From NCBI GenBank assembly GCA_035560235.1, contig DATMAG010000045.1:1-64000 (forward strand): 64,000 nucleotides of DNA. The letters run 5' to 3'. Shown in pieces: positions 43,979 to 53,366 of the stretch. A program made the translations under genes and the position numbers. The stretch's first letter is position 1, and every line of letters starts with the position of its first letter. This DNA comes from DASRDU01 sp035560235 (GTDB taxonomy: Bacteria > Acidobacteriota > Blastocatellia > RBC074). A model generated the notes under the pieces. It saw only the letters and a program-made list of their open reading frames with translations. It had not been told where the DNA came from and searched no databases.

Positions 43979-44071
43979 GCCACGAACTGACACGAATCAG
44001 CACGAATGAATCACCGGGCGCAACACGGCCGCGGCTGGTTCAATTCGTGTGAATTCGCGTCAATTCGTGGC
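43979..44071. repeat. CACGAAT-type palindrome
   Basis: Arms 43979-44010 and 44039-44071 are inverted copies with CACGAAT units at about 10-base spacing, one single-base gap in the match. It lies between convergent genes. Confidence 0.8.
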
Positions 44072-44100
44072 TGGTTTTATCTCCTCGTTGAATTCCCCTG

Positions 44101-45030
44101 TTATTTCCGGCCCCGGGTGTGGCGCGCCGTGTTTCCGGCGCTGCCGTATTGCAGCCTGAACTTCAGCATCAGCGGTTCGCCCGGCTTCGTCTGCGGGCTG
44201 TAAAAAACCGACTGCGGGACAGGATCGCCAGCCTTCAGCGTTCTGGCCGGATCAGCGCCGACCTCCTTTTCCGCCTTTGTGAGCGGCGCGCCGATTCCGC
44301 TGCTGTATTCAAGGTGGCCGGTCTGCCCGCCCCACTGCTGTTCCCACTTTGCGACCTGCGCTTCAGCGAGCCGCAGCGGTCTGGCGCTGATGGTCAGTTC
44401 GCGCAATGGCTGCGGCGTCACCAGAATCGTCAGCAGCTCACCAATGTGATCGGGACGGCTGCGCTGAATTGAAAAATAAGGAATCTCATCCTGACGGTCA
44501 GGGATTTCAATGATCCGGCCCCGGCTGACTTCGTTGTTGCCGTCGCGAATTGAAGCAATCGGAAAGATCAGATGCGGCTCGCCCAGGCTGCCGTCAGCAT
44601 ACTGCTCGCGGTCAATCACGTAGAGAAAACCTGTGCGCACCGGCTCGATGCTCAGCCTGACCCGGCTGCCTTCCGGCAGCGGCGCGGCAGATGAAACGCG
44701 CACCGGAACCCACTGCATGCCTTCAGTCCCCGACTGCAGCAGCAGCCGCTCGCCACGCAGCGCCGGACGCGCGGGCTGAAGCTGCCAGACGGTGACGCCG
44801 AGCGCATTGTCACTGACCACTCCGTTTGCATTGATCTGCGGCGTGAGATTGCGATATCGCCGCGCGCGGGCATTGCGGCGGCGTGCGGTGTGACTTGCAG
44901 CAGGCGCGGAAGCCTGCGGCCAGAAGTCGCGTGTGGATTCAGCCTGTTGCGCCTGTGCGATTTGTGTCAGACCACACAGAGCACAGAAGACCAGCACTGT
45001 GACACTTCGACTGACAGCAGATTTACTCAT
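44101..45030 (-). CDS. Exported protein with DUF4384-like domain
   Basis: 309 residues from ATG 45030, which has AAGGAG at good spacing; a start at 45051 is also open. It has a signal peptide (to AQAQ), a basic Arg-rich region, then a beta-rich domain with GVTVWQLQ, VRLSIEPVRTGFLYVIDREQYADG and HLIFP. The same LYVI block appears at the C-terminus of the kinase two genes upstream. The C-terminal part is unrecognised. It is the last gene of the kinase/CHAT operon. Confidence 0.8.
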   Translation of the reverse strand: MSKSAVSRSVTVLVFCALCGLTQIAQAQQAESTRDFWPQASAPAASHTARRRNARARRYRNLTPQINANGVVSDNALGVTVWQLQPARPALRGERLLLQSGTEGMQWVPVRVSSAAPLPEGSRVRLSIEPVRTGFLYVIDREQYADGSLGEPHLIFPIASIRDGNNEVSRGRIIEIPDRQDEIPYFSIQRSRPDHIGELLTILVTPQPLRELTISARPLRLAEAQVAKWEQQWGGQTGHLEYSSGIGAPLTKAEKEVGADPARTLKAGDPVPQSVFYSPQTKPGEPLMLKFRLQYGSAGNTARHTRGRK

Positions 45031-45057
45031 CACTGACTCCTTCACGATCATCTCTGA

Positions 45058-48000
45058 TTACCACTCGCCCTGGAGCACGAACGCGGCCCAGTAATAAGGC
45101 GACTGCCAGTGCGGGCGGCGCAGCAGTGACAACTGTGCCGTGCGCAGCGCCGCGCCGGGGCGCTCGTGCTGCGGGCCGAGCAGTCCTTCGTAAAAGCGGC
45201 CCATCAGTTCCGCCGTTCCCTGATCGCTGACATTCCACAGGCTGGCCAGCACGCGGGCCGCGCCAGCATACAGAAAGCCGCGCGTCAGCACGCCAATGCC
45301 TTCGCCTCTGGCCGCTTTGCCGAGCGCCGTGCGGCAGCCGCTCAGCACGACCAGATCAGCCGACAGCTTCAGATTGAAGACTTCCGGCGCGGACAAGGCC
45401 CACTGCTGTGGCCGACCCGTTTCATCAAAGCGCGAAAAGAGCAGCCGCGACAGTTCGGGATTTTCAGCGTCAAAGTAACCGTGCGTGGCAAAGTGAACGA
45501 TGCGGTACTCGCCGAGTTGCTCGCTCATCGCGGTGGCGCGACTGGCCCTGAAATCGAGCGCCCGCAGGCTCGCCTCAGCCGGAACCAGTTTCAGAATCCG
45601 GTCGGCCTCTGCTCTGGTGAACGGCAGGCGGCTGACCTGAATTTCACCGGGCCGCTGCTGCAGGACGCGGGTCTGTTCGGGCTGAGTTGCCGGGCGTTTC
45701 TCTGCAGCGGCAATTTTTATGGTAGTGATGCGCTCATCGTTCGCTTCAAAGACCGGATCGGCCAGCACGGCAATGGTCTTTCCGGGCGGCTGCCGTGCGG
45801 GCGCGCGGCGCGCTTCGACCAGCACCGAAGCCGAAGGCAGGCTGATGATTTCGTGCCTGATGATCAACGGTTGTCTGTTGTCCGTTGTCCGTTGCCCGTT
45901 GCCGCGGGCCTGTTTTGTTGCCACTGACAACGGACGACTGAGTGCTGCCGGTTCGGGCAGGGCCGCGAACGGGACGTACTGCAACGGCCCGTCAGCAACG
46001 ATCAGCAGCCGCTTCCGGCTCAGTTGCCGGGCGGCGGGCCTGAGGATCATCCGGCTCAGATTCGCTGCCGCCTGCCAGTACTGCGCGTCGGCCCGCGCTA
46101 TCCGGGCGCGGCGCTGCGCGGCGGATTCATTCGCATCGCTCTGATTGCGCGCAGTCAGCAGATCAAGCACGCGGCGCGCAGATGCTTCGATGCGTTCGCG
46201 TCCCGGCAGTTCATAACTCTTCAGGCTCTGCGGCCCCACGACCCACAGGTAACTGCGCTCCCTGCCGAGCAGGTATTCGAGCAGCAGCGTTTCAGAGTCA
46301 GGCAACACCTGCTGAATCTCGGCGAGCGTGAGCGGCTGCGGCTGAGTCAGCGCAGCGTAACGCGGACTCTGCCGCCGGATCTGCGTCTCAACGTCCTGCA
46401 ACCGTCTTCTGATGTCGGCAGTGGCTTTCTTCACGGCTGCGGCCTGCGCCGGATTGTGCGGATTGCTGAGCAGTTGCATCTGCCTTTCAAGCTGATTGTT
46501 GAGTTCCTGCTGCAGGCGTTTTTCCTGGCGCAGCAGTTCAGGGTCGGCTCCCTGCCGGATGTCAAAGCGCGCTTCGAGCAGCAGTTCACGCAGGCTGCGG
46601 GCGCGCGTGCGTTCGCTGGCCTCGAGAGCGAGCGCGACGTAATCCTCACCTTTGACAGAATCGCGGCGGGAGGTGCGCTGCTGCTGCATCAGCAGATCAA
46701 CGTAAAGTTCATAGTAATCCTGGACTGAAGCGAGATACGCCGACCGCTGCTCCTGCCCGGCCAGTCTCGTGCGCAGTTCTTCGATGATCGTAATGGCCTG
46801 CTCAATGCTCTTGCGGGCTTCGCCGAGATTGCCGCGCGCTCGTTCAGCGCGGGCGATGCCGAGCAAAGCCCGCGCTTCGCCTGCCGGATTCTGCAGCTCG
46901 CGCTGAAGCGTCAGCGACTGATTGAAATAATCGAGCGACTGCGCGAGGTCTCCCCTGTCGAAACTGAATCTGCCGAGACTGAGGTACACCGTGGCTTCGC
47001 CCTGAGTGTTGTGCATCTTCTGCATCAGCGCGAGCGACTGATTGAAATAATCGAGCGCCTCGTCCCGGTTGCCCATCTCAGCCGCTACCTGCCCGAGATT
47101 GTTCAGTGCTCCGGCCTCGCCCCGCTGCTCTCCGAGTTCGCGGTAAACCTTCAGCGCCTGCTTCAATGTCTCAAACTGCTGCGGCCTGTCCTCGCCTGCG
47201 ACAACCCGGCTGAGGCTGGTCAGGGCGGCTACTTCCATCCGGCGGTCACCGGTGCGGCGAAAAATCTGCACAGCCTCCGAGAGATATTCCCTGGCCCTTT
47301 GCTTGTCGCCGATGACCGCATAATTCACGCCCAGGTTGTTGCTCGCATAGGCGGTCATGTCGTCATCCTTCAGCTCGCGTCCTGTCTGCAACGCCTCGGT
47401 GAAGTAATCAATCGCCCGCTGCGGCTCGCCCTTTCGGGAATAGAAATCGCCCAGATTGAGCAGGCCCACTCCCAGGGCCTTCCGGTCACCGCTCTCGCGT
47501 CTGAGCTGAAGCGACTGTTCGTAAGCCTCTTCGGCCTGCTGAATCTGTCCGAGCATGCCGAAAGCCAGCCCCAGACTGTTGAGCGTCACGGCCTGGCCGT
47601 TGCGATTGCCGCTTTCGGCGTACAACGGCAGCGCCTGCCGGTAATACTCCACGCCCTTCTGCGCATCGCCGAGCCGGGTATAACGCTGCCCGATGCCGAG
47701 CAGCGCATTCGCCAGTTGCTGCCGGTTGTTTGTCTGCCGCAGCAGCGAGGCCGCCTTTTCAAGCAGTTCGATTGACTGGCGCAGCGCGGCGCCTGTGCCC
47801 TGGCTGGTCAGGGCCGCGGCTCCGCTGAATAACTGCCCGATTCTGAAATCCCTGATGACGTCCCTGTCACTGGTCTGCCCGGCGCGCAGCTCGTTGATTT
47901 TCGCTTCATAGCGCCCCGGCTTTGCGTCCTTGTCGAGCGCTCGGATTTCGAGGCGATACACGCCCGCCTGCTCTGCGATGAGCTTGAGCGGCTCAGGCCC

Positions 48001-48285
48001 CCTGGCTCCATTCGGGCTGTCCACCTGCTCAAGCAGTTTGCCGTCCGGCCCGGTCAGCAGCACTTCAACATCAATGCCGCGCTGGTCAACGACCAGATCA
48101 AGAAACTGCCCCGCTTCAAGCCTGAGAAGGTAAACGTGCGTCTGTCCGCCTGACAATTCGCGCTCAACGGGACTGCCGGGCAGCAGCGGCGTGGCGTCCT
48201 GCCCGCTCGCAGCAGCGCAGAGCGCGGCTGTCAGAATGAAGAGAGCCGTGAGGGTTCGTCCGAGGCGGAGGTTCTGAAAAGGCAT
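45058..48285 (-). CDS. TPR-CHAT caspase-like protease, exported
   Basis: 1075 residues: a signal peptide (about 1-28), a PPC-like beta domain (about 35-135), then at least eight TPR units (about 150-500, LGLAFGMLGQIQQAEEAYEQ pattern), and a C-terminal CHAT protease with catalytic His935 (HFATHG) and Cys984 (LSGCRTALG) both present. CHAT proteins are caspase/separase relatives that cleave proteins on activation, often via TPR sensors. It lies between a kinase/pseudocyclase and a DUF4384-like protein. Residues 781-806 come from an inserted palindromic repeat, apparently without loss of frame. Confidence 0.93.
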   Translation of the reverse strand: MPFQNLRLGRTLTALFILTAALCAAASGQDATPLLPGSPVERELSGGQTHVYLLRLEAGQFLDLVVDQRGIDVEVLLTGPDGKLLEQVDSPNGARGPEPLKLIAEQAGVYRLEIRALDKDAKPGRYEAKINELRAGQTSDRDVIRDFRIGQLFSGAAALTSQGTGAALRQSIELLEKAASLLRQTNNRQQLANALLGIGQRYTRLGDAQKGVEYYRQALPLYAESGNRNGQAVTLNSLGLAFGMLGQIQQAEEAYEQSLQLRRESGDRKALGVGLLNLGDFYSRKGEPQRAIDYFTEALQTGRELKDDDMTAYASNNLGVNYAVIGDKQRAREYLSEAVQIFRRTGDRRMEVAALTSLSRVVAGEDRPQQFETLKQALKVYRELGEQRGEAGALNNLGQVAAEMGNRDEALDYFNQSLALMQKMHNTQGEATVYLSLGRFSFDRGDLAQSLDYFNQSLTLQRELQNPAGEARALLGIARAERARGNLGEARKSIEQAITIIEELRTRLAGQEQRSAYLASVQDYYELYVDLLMQQQRTSRRDSVKGEDYVALALEASERTRARSLRELLLEARFDIRQGADPELLRQEKRLQQELNNQLERQMQLLSNPHNPAQAAAVKKATADIRRRLQDVETQIRRQSPRYAALTQPQPLTLAEIQQVLPDSETLLLEYLLGRERSYLWVVGPQSLKSYELPGRERIEASARRVLDLLTARNQSDANESAAQRRARIARADAQYWQAAANLSRMILRPAARQLSRKRLLIVADGPLQYVPFAALPEPAALSRPLSVATKQARGNGQRTTDNRQPLIIRHEIISLPSASVLVEARRAPARQPPGKTIAVLADPVFEANDERITTIKIAAAEKRPATQPEQTRVLQQRPGEIQVSRLPFTRAEADRILKLVPAEASLRALDFRASRATAMSEQLGEYRIVHFATHGYFDAENPELSRLLFSRFDETGRPQQWALSAPEVFNLKLSADLVVLSGCRTALGKAARGEGIGVLTRGFLYAGAARVLASLWNVSDQGTAELMGRFYEGLLGPQHERPGAALRTAQLSLLRRPHWQSPYYWAAFVLQGEW
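45869..45945. repeat. Heptamer repeat element inserted inside the CHAT coding sequence
   Basis: Five consecutive 7-base units (GGTTGTC, TGTTGTC, CGTTGTC, CGTTGCC, CGTTGCC) run from 45869 to 45903, and a related arm with GACAACGGACGACTGAGTG lies at 45923-45945. This is the class seen between genes at 29822 and 31684. It stays in frame and adds about 26 residues. Confidence 0.8.
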
Positions 48286-48358
48286 GACAATTCCTCCCTG
48301 GGTCAGGCTGTGGCCTGAGCAGCAGCAATTACATCAGCCGAATTTCGCGGCGTTTCCG

Positions 48359-50677
48359 TCAGCCGTGTGCGAACAGAACGCGCTGAATAACCAGATCTCC
48401 GGCAGCCGAAACTGTCGTCTGTTTCTTCTCTTCATCAATGCGGCGTGCGGGGCTGGCGGCGGTTCGCAGCAGGCTCTCGATCGCCCTGATGGTGGCTTTG
48501 CCCCTGATCTGCACCCTGTTGACCGGATCAAGCACGTCCCTGGCTGATTCCATCAGCGGCAGCGCCTGCGCCGACCAGATCAGCCAGATCGTTTCGGTCC
48601 CGGTGCGGCTGTCGAGTTCGAGCACGGTTGTTTCAGGAATCAGCTGCTGCTGTCCGGCAGCAAGCTGCGCCTCTCCCCGGTTGCTCTGCGGATGCGGAAA
48701 GAGCAGGTTGTAACGCGGCAGCCCTTCATCCTTCTCCGGCCCTTCGCCAATCACGTACAGGTAGCCGGACTGCGGACTCGAAACGCCGAGGCGCACCTGA
48801 TCCTTTTCGCCCAGCAGAACCTCCTGCGGAAACCTGAGCGGCTCGCTCAGCTTTTTGCCTCTGTATTTTTCGACCAGCACCCAGTAAGTCAGCGTGCGTG
48901 ACGGCGGCTGAACCGGCGTTGGCGGCGGTGTGACGGCAGTCGGAAACAGACTCATCACCTTCGGCGCCAGCGCCAGTCCGACGAGCAGCACGACCAGCGC
49001 CAGGGCTGCCGCCGGATACCATTTCAGTCCGGCCAGGCGACTGACGACCGGTTCAACCGGATGCGTTGTGACAGGTGAAGTCAGGCCCGTTACGGCGGGG
49101 CGATTCGGATTGCCGAGCGGCCCGTCGCAGAGATTGTAAAGATGAACTTTCAGGCCCGGTGAGAGAACCGCTTCACCCAGTTCGTGCAGCTTGTCGGCCC
49201 AGCCGGACAACTGCCTGAGGACATCAGCGACTGCGCCGGAAATCAGGATGTGTCCTTCGTCACCGAGTTCGGCCACCTGCTGCGCGACGGCGACCCCGCC
49301 ACCGGTCACCAGGCGATGCGCGTTGATGTCAGCAATGCGGGAAACCGGGCCGCTGTGAATGCCCATCTTCAGGTTCAGTTGCGGCCCGGCGGCGTTCGCC
49401 AGTTCCAGCGCACATTTGACCGGAGCCACTGCCGACCGGAAGAAGACCAGGGCCAGCCCGTCACTGGCCGGGAGACTGATCAGCTGATTCTGACTCTGCG
49501 CCTGCCTGAATTCCGGCGAATGCAGCACGATGTTCTGCAGCTGCTGCAGCGCCCGCGTCTGCTGATCCAGCGGCAGGGCGGAATAACGCACGATCCGCAC
49601 ATAGAGCACATGAGCGATCTCAACAGCGGGCAGCGCGGCGCTGAATGATTCGGACTTCTGACCAGCCTCCGCCGTCGCAGCCATGGCAACAGGTTCAGTC
49701 TCGGCCTGCCGGTAACCAGCCCTGCGCGCAGTTCCCCGGGCCGTCAGCGCCCGCGCCAGTTCATCACCAAAAGTGCGCGCGCGCTCAAAACGTTCTTCAG
49801 GCGCCCAGGCCATGGCTTTGAGAATGATGGCTTCGGCTTCGGCGGGCAGATCAGGGCGCAGCGCTGAAGGTCTGATTTCGACTCCGGCGCGCTGAAGTTC
49901 GGCCAGATGAACCGGAGAATCGGCATCGAAGGGCGGCTGCCCGGTCAGCATCTCGTAAGCCACCACTCCGAGCGCGTAAATGTCGCTGGCCGCAACCGGC
50001 CTGCCGCGCAGTTGCTCAGGGGCCATGTAAGGCAGCGTGCCGGCAGCCCGCGTCACTTCGCGGCTGGCGGCAAGCTGCGAATCCTTCACCGTCGCAATCC
50101 CGAAATCAATCAGCTTGACCAGCTCCTCGCCTTCGGAGAGTCGCTGAATCATGATGTTTTCCGGTTTGATGTCACGATGGAAAACGCCCTTGTCGTGCGC
50201 CGCGCTGAGCGCGTGTCCAATCTGCCGCATAAAATCGGCCACGCGTTCGAGCGACAGCGGGCCGGACTGCATCAGCGCGCGCAGGCTGCCGCCTTCGATG
50301 AACTGTGTCACCAGCCAGGGGCGGCCATCAGGCATTTCACCCGCATCCAGCACCCCGACCACGCCGGGATGATCAATTCTGGAGAGCGCCTCTATTTCCT
50401 GTCTGAATTTGCGCCTGAACCATTCCTGAAGCGTAGTGCCTCCCAGTTCTTCCAGCATGACCTTGACGACCACCGGCTTGGACATCAGCTGCTGATCACG
50501 GGCCAGGTAGACCACCCCGACCCCGCCGCGTCCGATTCGCCGCTCGATCAGATAACGCTCCTTGAGCAGCGTCCCGATGTAGCGGGCGGCTGAACGACTG
50601 ACCTCATCGCCAGCAGTCCACGATTCCGCGTCATCGTTGAGTGAGGTATCTTCCGGCTGATTCTGCCCGATATTCAT
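48359..50677 (-). CDS. Ser/Thr kinase with degenerate cyclase-like domain and extracytoplasmic DUF4384 domain
   Basis: 772 residues from ATG 50677 (a GTG at 50698 is an alternative). Kinase: IGRGGVGVVYLA, Lys72, HRD (167-169) and DFG (191-193) are intact. Next, at about 355-530, is a class III nucleotide-cyclase-like fold in which the first metal Asp is replaced (VLYVRIVRYSAL) while a second SDG is kept, so it is probably a non-catalytic sensor. One membrane helix (about 568-590) and a DUF4384-like external domain (LSPQSGYLYVI-like block, about 620-715) follow. It heads a same-strand group with the CHAT gene 73 bases downstream. Confidence 0.92.
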   Translation of the reverse strand: MNIGQNQPEDTSLNDDAESWTAGDEVSRSAARYIGTLLKERYLIERRIGRGGVGVVYLARDQQLMSKPVVVKVMLEELGGTTLQEWFRRKFRQEIEALSRIDHPGVVGVLDAGEMPDGRPWLVTQFIEGGSLRALMQSGPLSLERVADFMRQIGHALSAAHDKGVFHRDIKPENIMIQRLSEGEELVKLIDFGIATVKDSQLAASREVTRAAGTLPYMAPEQLRGRPVAASDIYALGVVAYEMLTGQPPFDADSPVHLAELQRAGVEIRPSALRPDLPAEAEAIILKAMAWAPEERFERARTFGDELARALTARGTARRAGYRQAETEPVAMAATAEAGQKSESFSAALPAVEIAHVLYVRIVRYSALPLDQQTRALQQLQNIVLHSPEFRQAQSQNQLISLPASDGLALVFFRSAVAPVKCALELANAAGPQLNLKMGIHSGPVSRIADINAHRLVTGGGVAVAQQVAELGDEGHILISGAVADVLRQLSGWADKLHELGEAVLSPGLKVHLYNLCDGPLGNPNRPAVTGLTSPVTTHPVEPVVSRLAGLKWYPAAALALVVLLVGLALAPKVMSLFPTAVTPPPTPVQPPSRTLTYWVLVEKYRGKKLSEPLRFPQEVLLGEKDQVRLGVSSPQSGYLYVIGEGPEKDEGLPRYNLLFPHPQSNRGEAQLAAGQQQLIPETTVLELDSRTGTETIWLIWSAQALPLMESARDVLDPVNRVQIRGKATIRAIESLLRTAASPARRIDEEKKQTTVSAAGDLVIQRVLFAHG

Positions 50678-50967
50678 GCGGCCACGCTCCACAGCCACCT
50701 GAGCAGGCAGCAGTCGGGCGGCCTGCTGATCCCCAGGTTGCAGACGATCAGCAGATGAAACAACGGCCCTGCGCCTTCAGGTCAGGAGGTTTTTGTTGAA
50801 TAAAGCCAACAGGAATTAAAGCGGCTCACATTCTGACCCAATTCCTGCCTGATGACAACCAGCCGCTTTGTGCCACCTCGAATGCCCGCAGGCCCGATTG
50901 CCGCTCACTCTGATCTGCGCTACATTCAGCCTTCACGGCTCACATTTTTTCACCGCACAATCTGACC

Positions 50968-51927
50968 TTGGACACTGACAGGCTTCAGACATTCGAGTTT
51001 CAGGTCGCAGCGCCGGGGCTGCGCTTCGATCAGTTTCTGGCGCTGCACTTTCCGGCCATCAGCCTGACGCGGATTCGCCGCGCCATTCGTGAGGGCCAGG
51101 CGCGCGTCAACGGCAAGCACCGCATTCAGGGCTGGATTCTCGCGCCCGGCGATCTCGTGACGCTGAGCATTGACCCGGCAGCGCCGACTTCCGCGCTGCC
51201 CGAAGCGATCCCGCTCGACATTCTGTTTGAAGATGACGACCTGATTATCATCAACAAGCCGACGGGGCTGCTCTCGCATCCGAGCACGAATGAAAAATCG
51301 GGCACGCTGATGAATGCGCTGGCGTGGCACTTTCTGCACCGCCCTCACAAACCCGGCAAGGCCGCGCCGCGCCCGGTGCTGCTGCATCGGCTTGACCGCG
51401 ACACTTCGGGCGTGATTGCCATTTCAAAAAACGAACGCGCCACGCGCATCGTGACCAAAGCCTTTCGTCAGCGCCGCGTCAGTAAAACCTATCTCGCCCT
51501 GGTTGGCGGCGTGATGGCCGAAGACACAGGCCTGATTGACGCGCCCATCGGACGCGAAGCGCACACGTGGCCGCGCTGGCGCGTGATGGAAGGCGGCGAC
51601 GCTTCGCAGACGCGCTTCACCGTCAAAGAACGGTTTGCCAGTCACACGCTCGTTGAACTCGAACCGCTGACCGGACGCACGCATCAGTTGCGGATTCACT
51701 GCGCGCACATCGGGCATCCGATCACCGGCGATCAGGTTTACCGGGGCAGCAGTGAACATCACGCGCCCGGCATTCCGGGCCTGAAGCTCAAACACCAGTT
51801 GCTGCACGCGCACCAGCTTACGCTGCGGCATCCGTCAGCCGGCACGGATATGACCTTCACCGCGCCGCTGCCGCCGCTGATGGCCGAAGCCATCGCGCGT
51901 CTTGCACAACGCCCGCAGGAGAGCTGA
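50968..51927 (+). CDS. RluA-family pseudouridine synthase
   Basis: 319 residues from TTG 50968. It has an S4 RNA-binding domain (residues 15-70, RFDQFLALHF) and a catalytic domain with HRLDRDTSG (Asp143 the nucleophile) and GRTHQLRIH. RluA/C/D-type enzymes isomerise uridines in rRNA or tRNA; which site cannot be told. Divergent from the kinase operon. Confidence 0.92.
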   Translation: MDTDRLQTFEFQVAAPGLRFDQFLALHFPAISLTRIRRAIREGQARVNGKHRIQGWILAPGDLVTLSIDPAAPTSALPEAIPLDILFEDDDLIIINKPTGLLSHPSTNEKSGTLMNALAWHFLHRPHKPGKAAPRPVLLHRLDRDTSGVIAISKNERATRIVTKAFRQRRVSKTYLALVGGVMAEDTGLIDAPIGREAHTWPRWRVMEGGDASQTRFTVKERFASHTLVELEPLTGRTHQLRIHCAHIGHPITGDQVYRGSSEHHAPGIPGLKLKHQLLHAHQLTLRHPSAGTDMTFTAPLPPLMAEAIARLAQRPQES

Positions 51928-52065
51928 AATCAGACTGCGGCTCGCGCTGTGACAAATTCCCCGCCTGCGATTTGCAGATGAGCAGATTCACGCACCTCTG
52001 AACTCCTCAATCCCGCAATTCCTTCACTTCCTCTGCGGCCTTCGATTTGCACTGAAGTATGGCGT

Positions 52066-52830
52066 ATGAGAAATCTTCGCCAGCTTACAGTCCAGGCCTT
52101 TTGTCTGCTGTTTGCAGCACTCCTGCTGCTGGCAAGTGCTGAAGCTCAGCCCGTCAGTCAGCCGACAGCACAGGCTAAGAAACAAACACAGAAACGTCCG
52201 GCTGTGATCAAAAAGATGAGCGAGGCTGACATTCTGGAAGCCAGAACGCTGCTTGGCAATCTGGGTTACTGGGTGGATCTCGAAGCGAGAAAACCTGACG
52301 CCTCGCTTTATCACGCGCTCATTGCCTTTCAGAAGATCGAAGAGCGACCGCGCACCGGCGCGCTGACACCGGATGAATTAAGCGCCCTGCGCACGGCGCA
52401 ACGACCGAAGGCGCTGGAATGGGGTTACGCGCACATCGAAATTGATCTGCAACGCCAGGTGCTGTTTGTCGTGGACTGCTGCGGCGCGATTCTGCGGATT
52501 CTGCCGGTTTCATCAGGCAGCGGCGAATGGTTTACCGAAGGCGGGCGCACGCGCCAGGCCATCACGCCGACGGGCCGCTTCAAAATCACACGCAAGATTG
52601 ACGGCTGGCGCAAAAGCCCGCTCGGCCTGCTTTATTATCCGAACTACTTTTATGACGGCGTCGCGATTCACGGCAATCCGTCAGTGCCGGTGCAGCCGGC
52701 CAGTCACGGCTGCGTGCGCATTCCGATGTTTGCGGCAAAGGAATTCAGCGACATGGCGACCATCGGCATGGTGGTCATCGTGCATGACGGCACGCCGCTG
52801 CCGGATCCGACAGGAGGTGAACAGCCATGA
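52066..52830 (+). CDS. L,D-transpeptidase (YkuD) with peptidoglycan-binding domain
   Basis: 254 residues: a signal peptide (to AEAQ, about 27), a peptidoglycan-binding helical domain (about 50-105), then YkuD with IHGNPSV and SHGCVRIP containing catalytic Cys216. It should make 3-3 or protein cross-links in the cell wall. Four-base overlap (ATGA) with the DksA-type gene links the two in translation. Confidence 0.92.
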   Translation: MRNLRQLTVQAFCLLFAALLLLASAEAQPVSQPTAQAKKQTQKRPAVIKKMSEADILEARTLLGNLGYWVDLEARKPDASLYHALIAFQKIEERPRTGALTPDELSALRTAQRPKALEWGYAHIEIDLQRQVLFVVDCCGAILRILPVSSGSGEWFTEGGRTRQAITPTGRFKITRKIDGWRKSPLGLLYYPNYFYDGVAIHGNPSVPVQPASHGCVRIPMFAAKEFSDMATIGMVVIVHDGTPLPDPTGGEQP

Positions 52831-53183
52831 CCGGTTTCACATCAGTCAGATCAGCGCATCTCACCAGAACACAATTGACGACGATTCCGAAAGCCGAAGC
52901 CAGCCTGCGCGCAGAAAAAAAGAAGCTGCTCGCACGGCTCGATCAGCTCGAGCTGCAGAGACCTGAGAACCGCCAGGCTGACGCGGAGAACAGCGAAGGC
53001 TCATATTTCAGTCACGCCGCGCTGCATCACCGACTGCATCAGATCAACTTCGCGCTCGAACGCATTCGCCTGGGGACTTACGGACGCTGCACTGAGTGCG
53101 GCGCACAGATCGCCTGCAGGAAGCTTGAAGCGGATTACGGGCTGAGCCGGTGTCCGGCCTGTCAGCGCGCACAGGCCGGGTGA
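52827..53183 (+). CDS. DksA/TraR-type C4 zinc-finger protein
   Basis: 118 residues with a helical N-terminal half (coiled-coil, AEKKKLLARLDQLELQ) and a four-cysteine zinc finger CTECG plus CPACQ near the end, as in DksA and TraR, which bind the RNA polymerase secondary channel in the stringent response. The N-terminal acidic DxxDA tip of DksA is not clearly present. GGAGGTGA precedes the ATG. Confidence 0.85.
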   Translation: MTGFTSVRSAHLTRTQLTTIPKAEASLRAEKKKLLARLDQLELQRPENRQADAENSEGSYFSHAALHHRLHQINFALERIRLGTYGRCTECGAQIACRKLEADYGLSRCPACQRAQAG

Positions 53184-53329
53184 GTCTGCGCAAGGCTTCA
53201 CAGTGAGAGTGTGAAAACACTCAGTTCCGCGCTGAGATCGCTGCAATGCCGATCGTTTATGCAGGCTTTTGCGTCGGCACATCTTTTGCACCTGACCAGG
53301 AACGGATCAGTCGGAAAGTTGAACGGGCG

Positions 53330-53335
53330 TATAAT
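53330..53335 (+). promoter_or_regulatory. Candidate -10 box for the universal stress protein gene
   Basis: A perfect TATAAT with no convincing -35 box at normal spacing. It would give a leader of about 125 bases containing the hairpin at 53367-53400. Confidence 0.4.
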
Positions 53336-53366
53336 TTCGGCTGAATCCCGAAGCTTTCGCTTCCTT

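Noticed and set aside
45166..45927. Open frame of 253 codons on the plus strand
   Set aside because: It is antisense to the conserved CHAT domain and shows the same composition bias as other shadows.
44101..50677. Assignment to a named anti-phage system
   Set aside because: The unit lacks the gasdermin, Cas or other hallmark partners of known CHAT defence systems, and there are no defence genes around it; only a general signalling role can be claimed.
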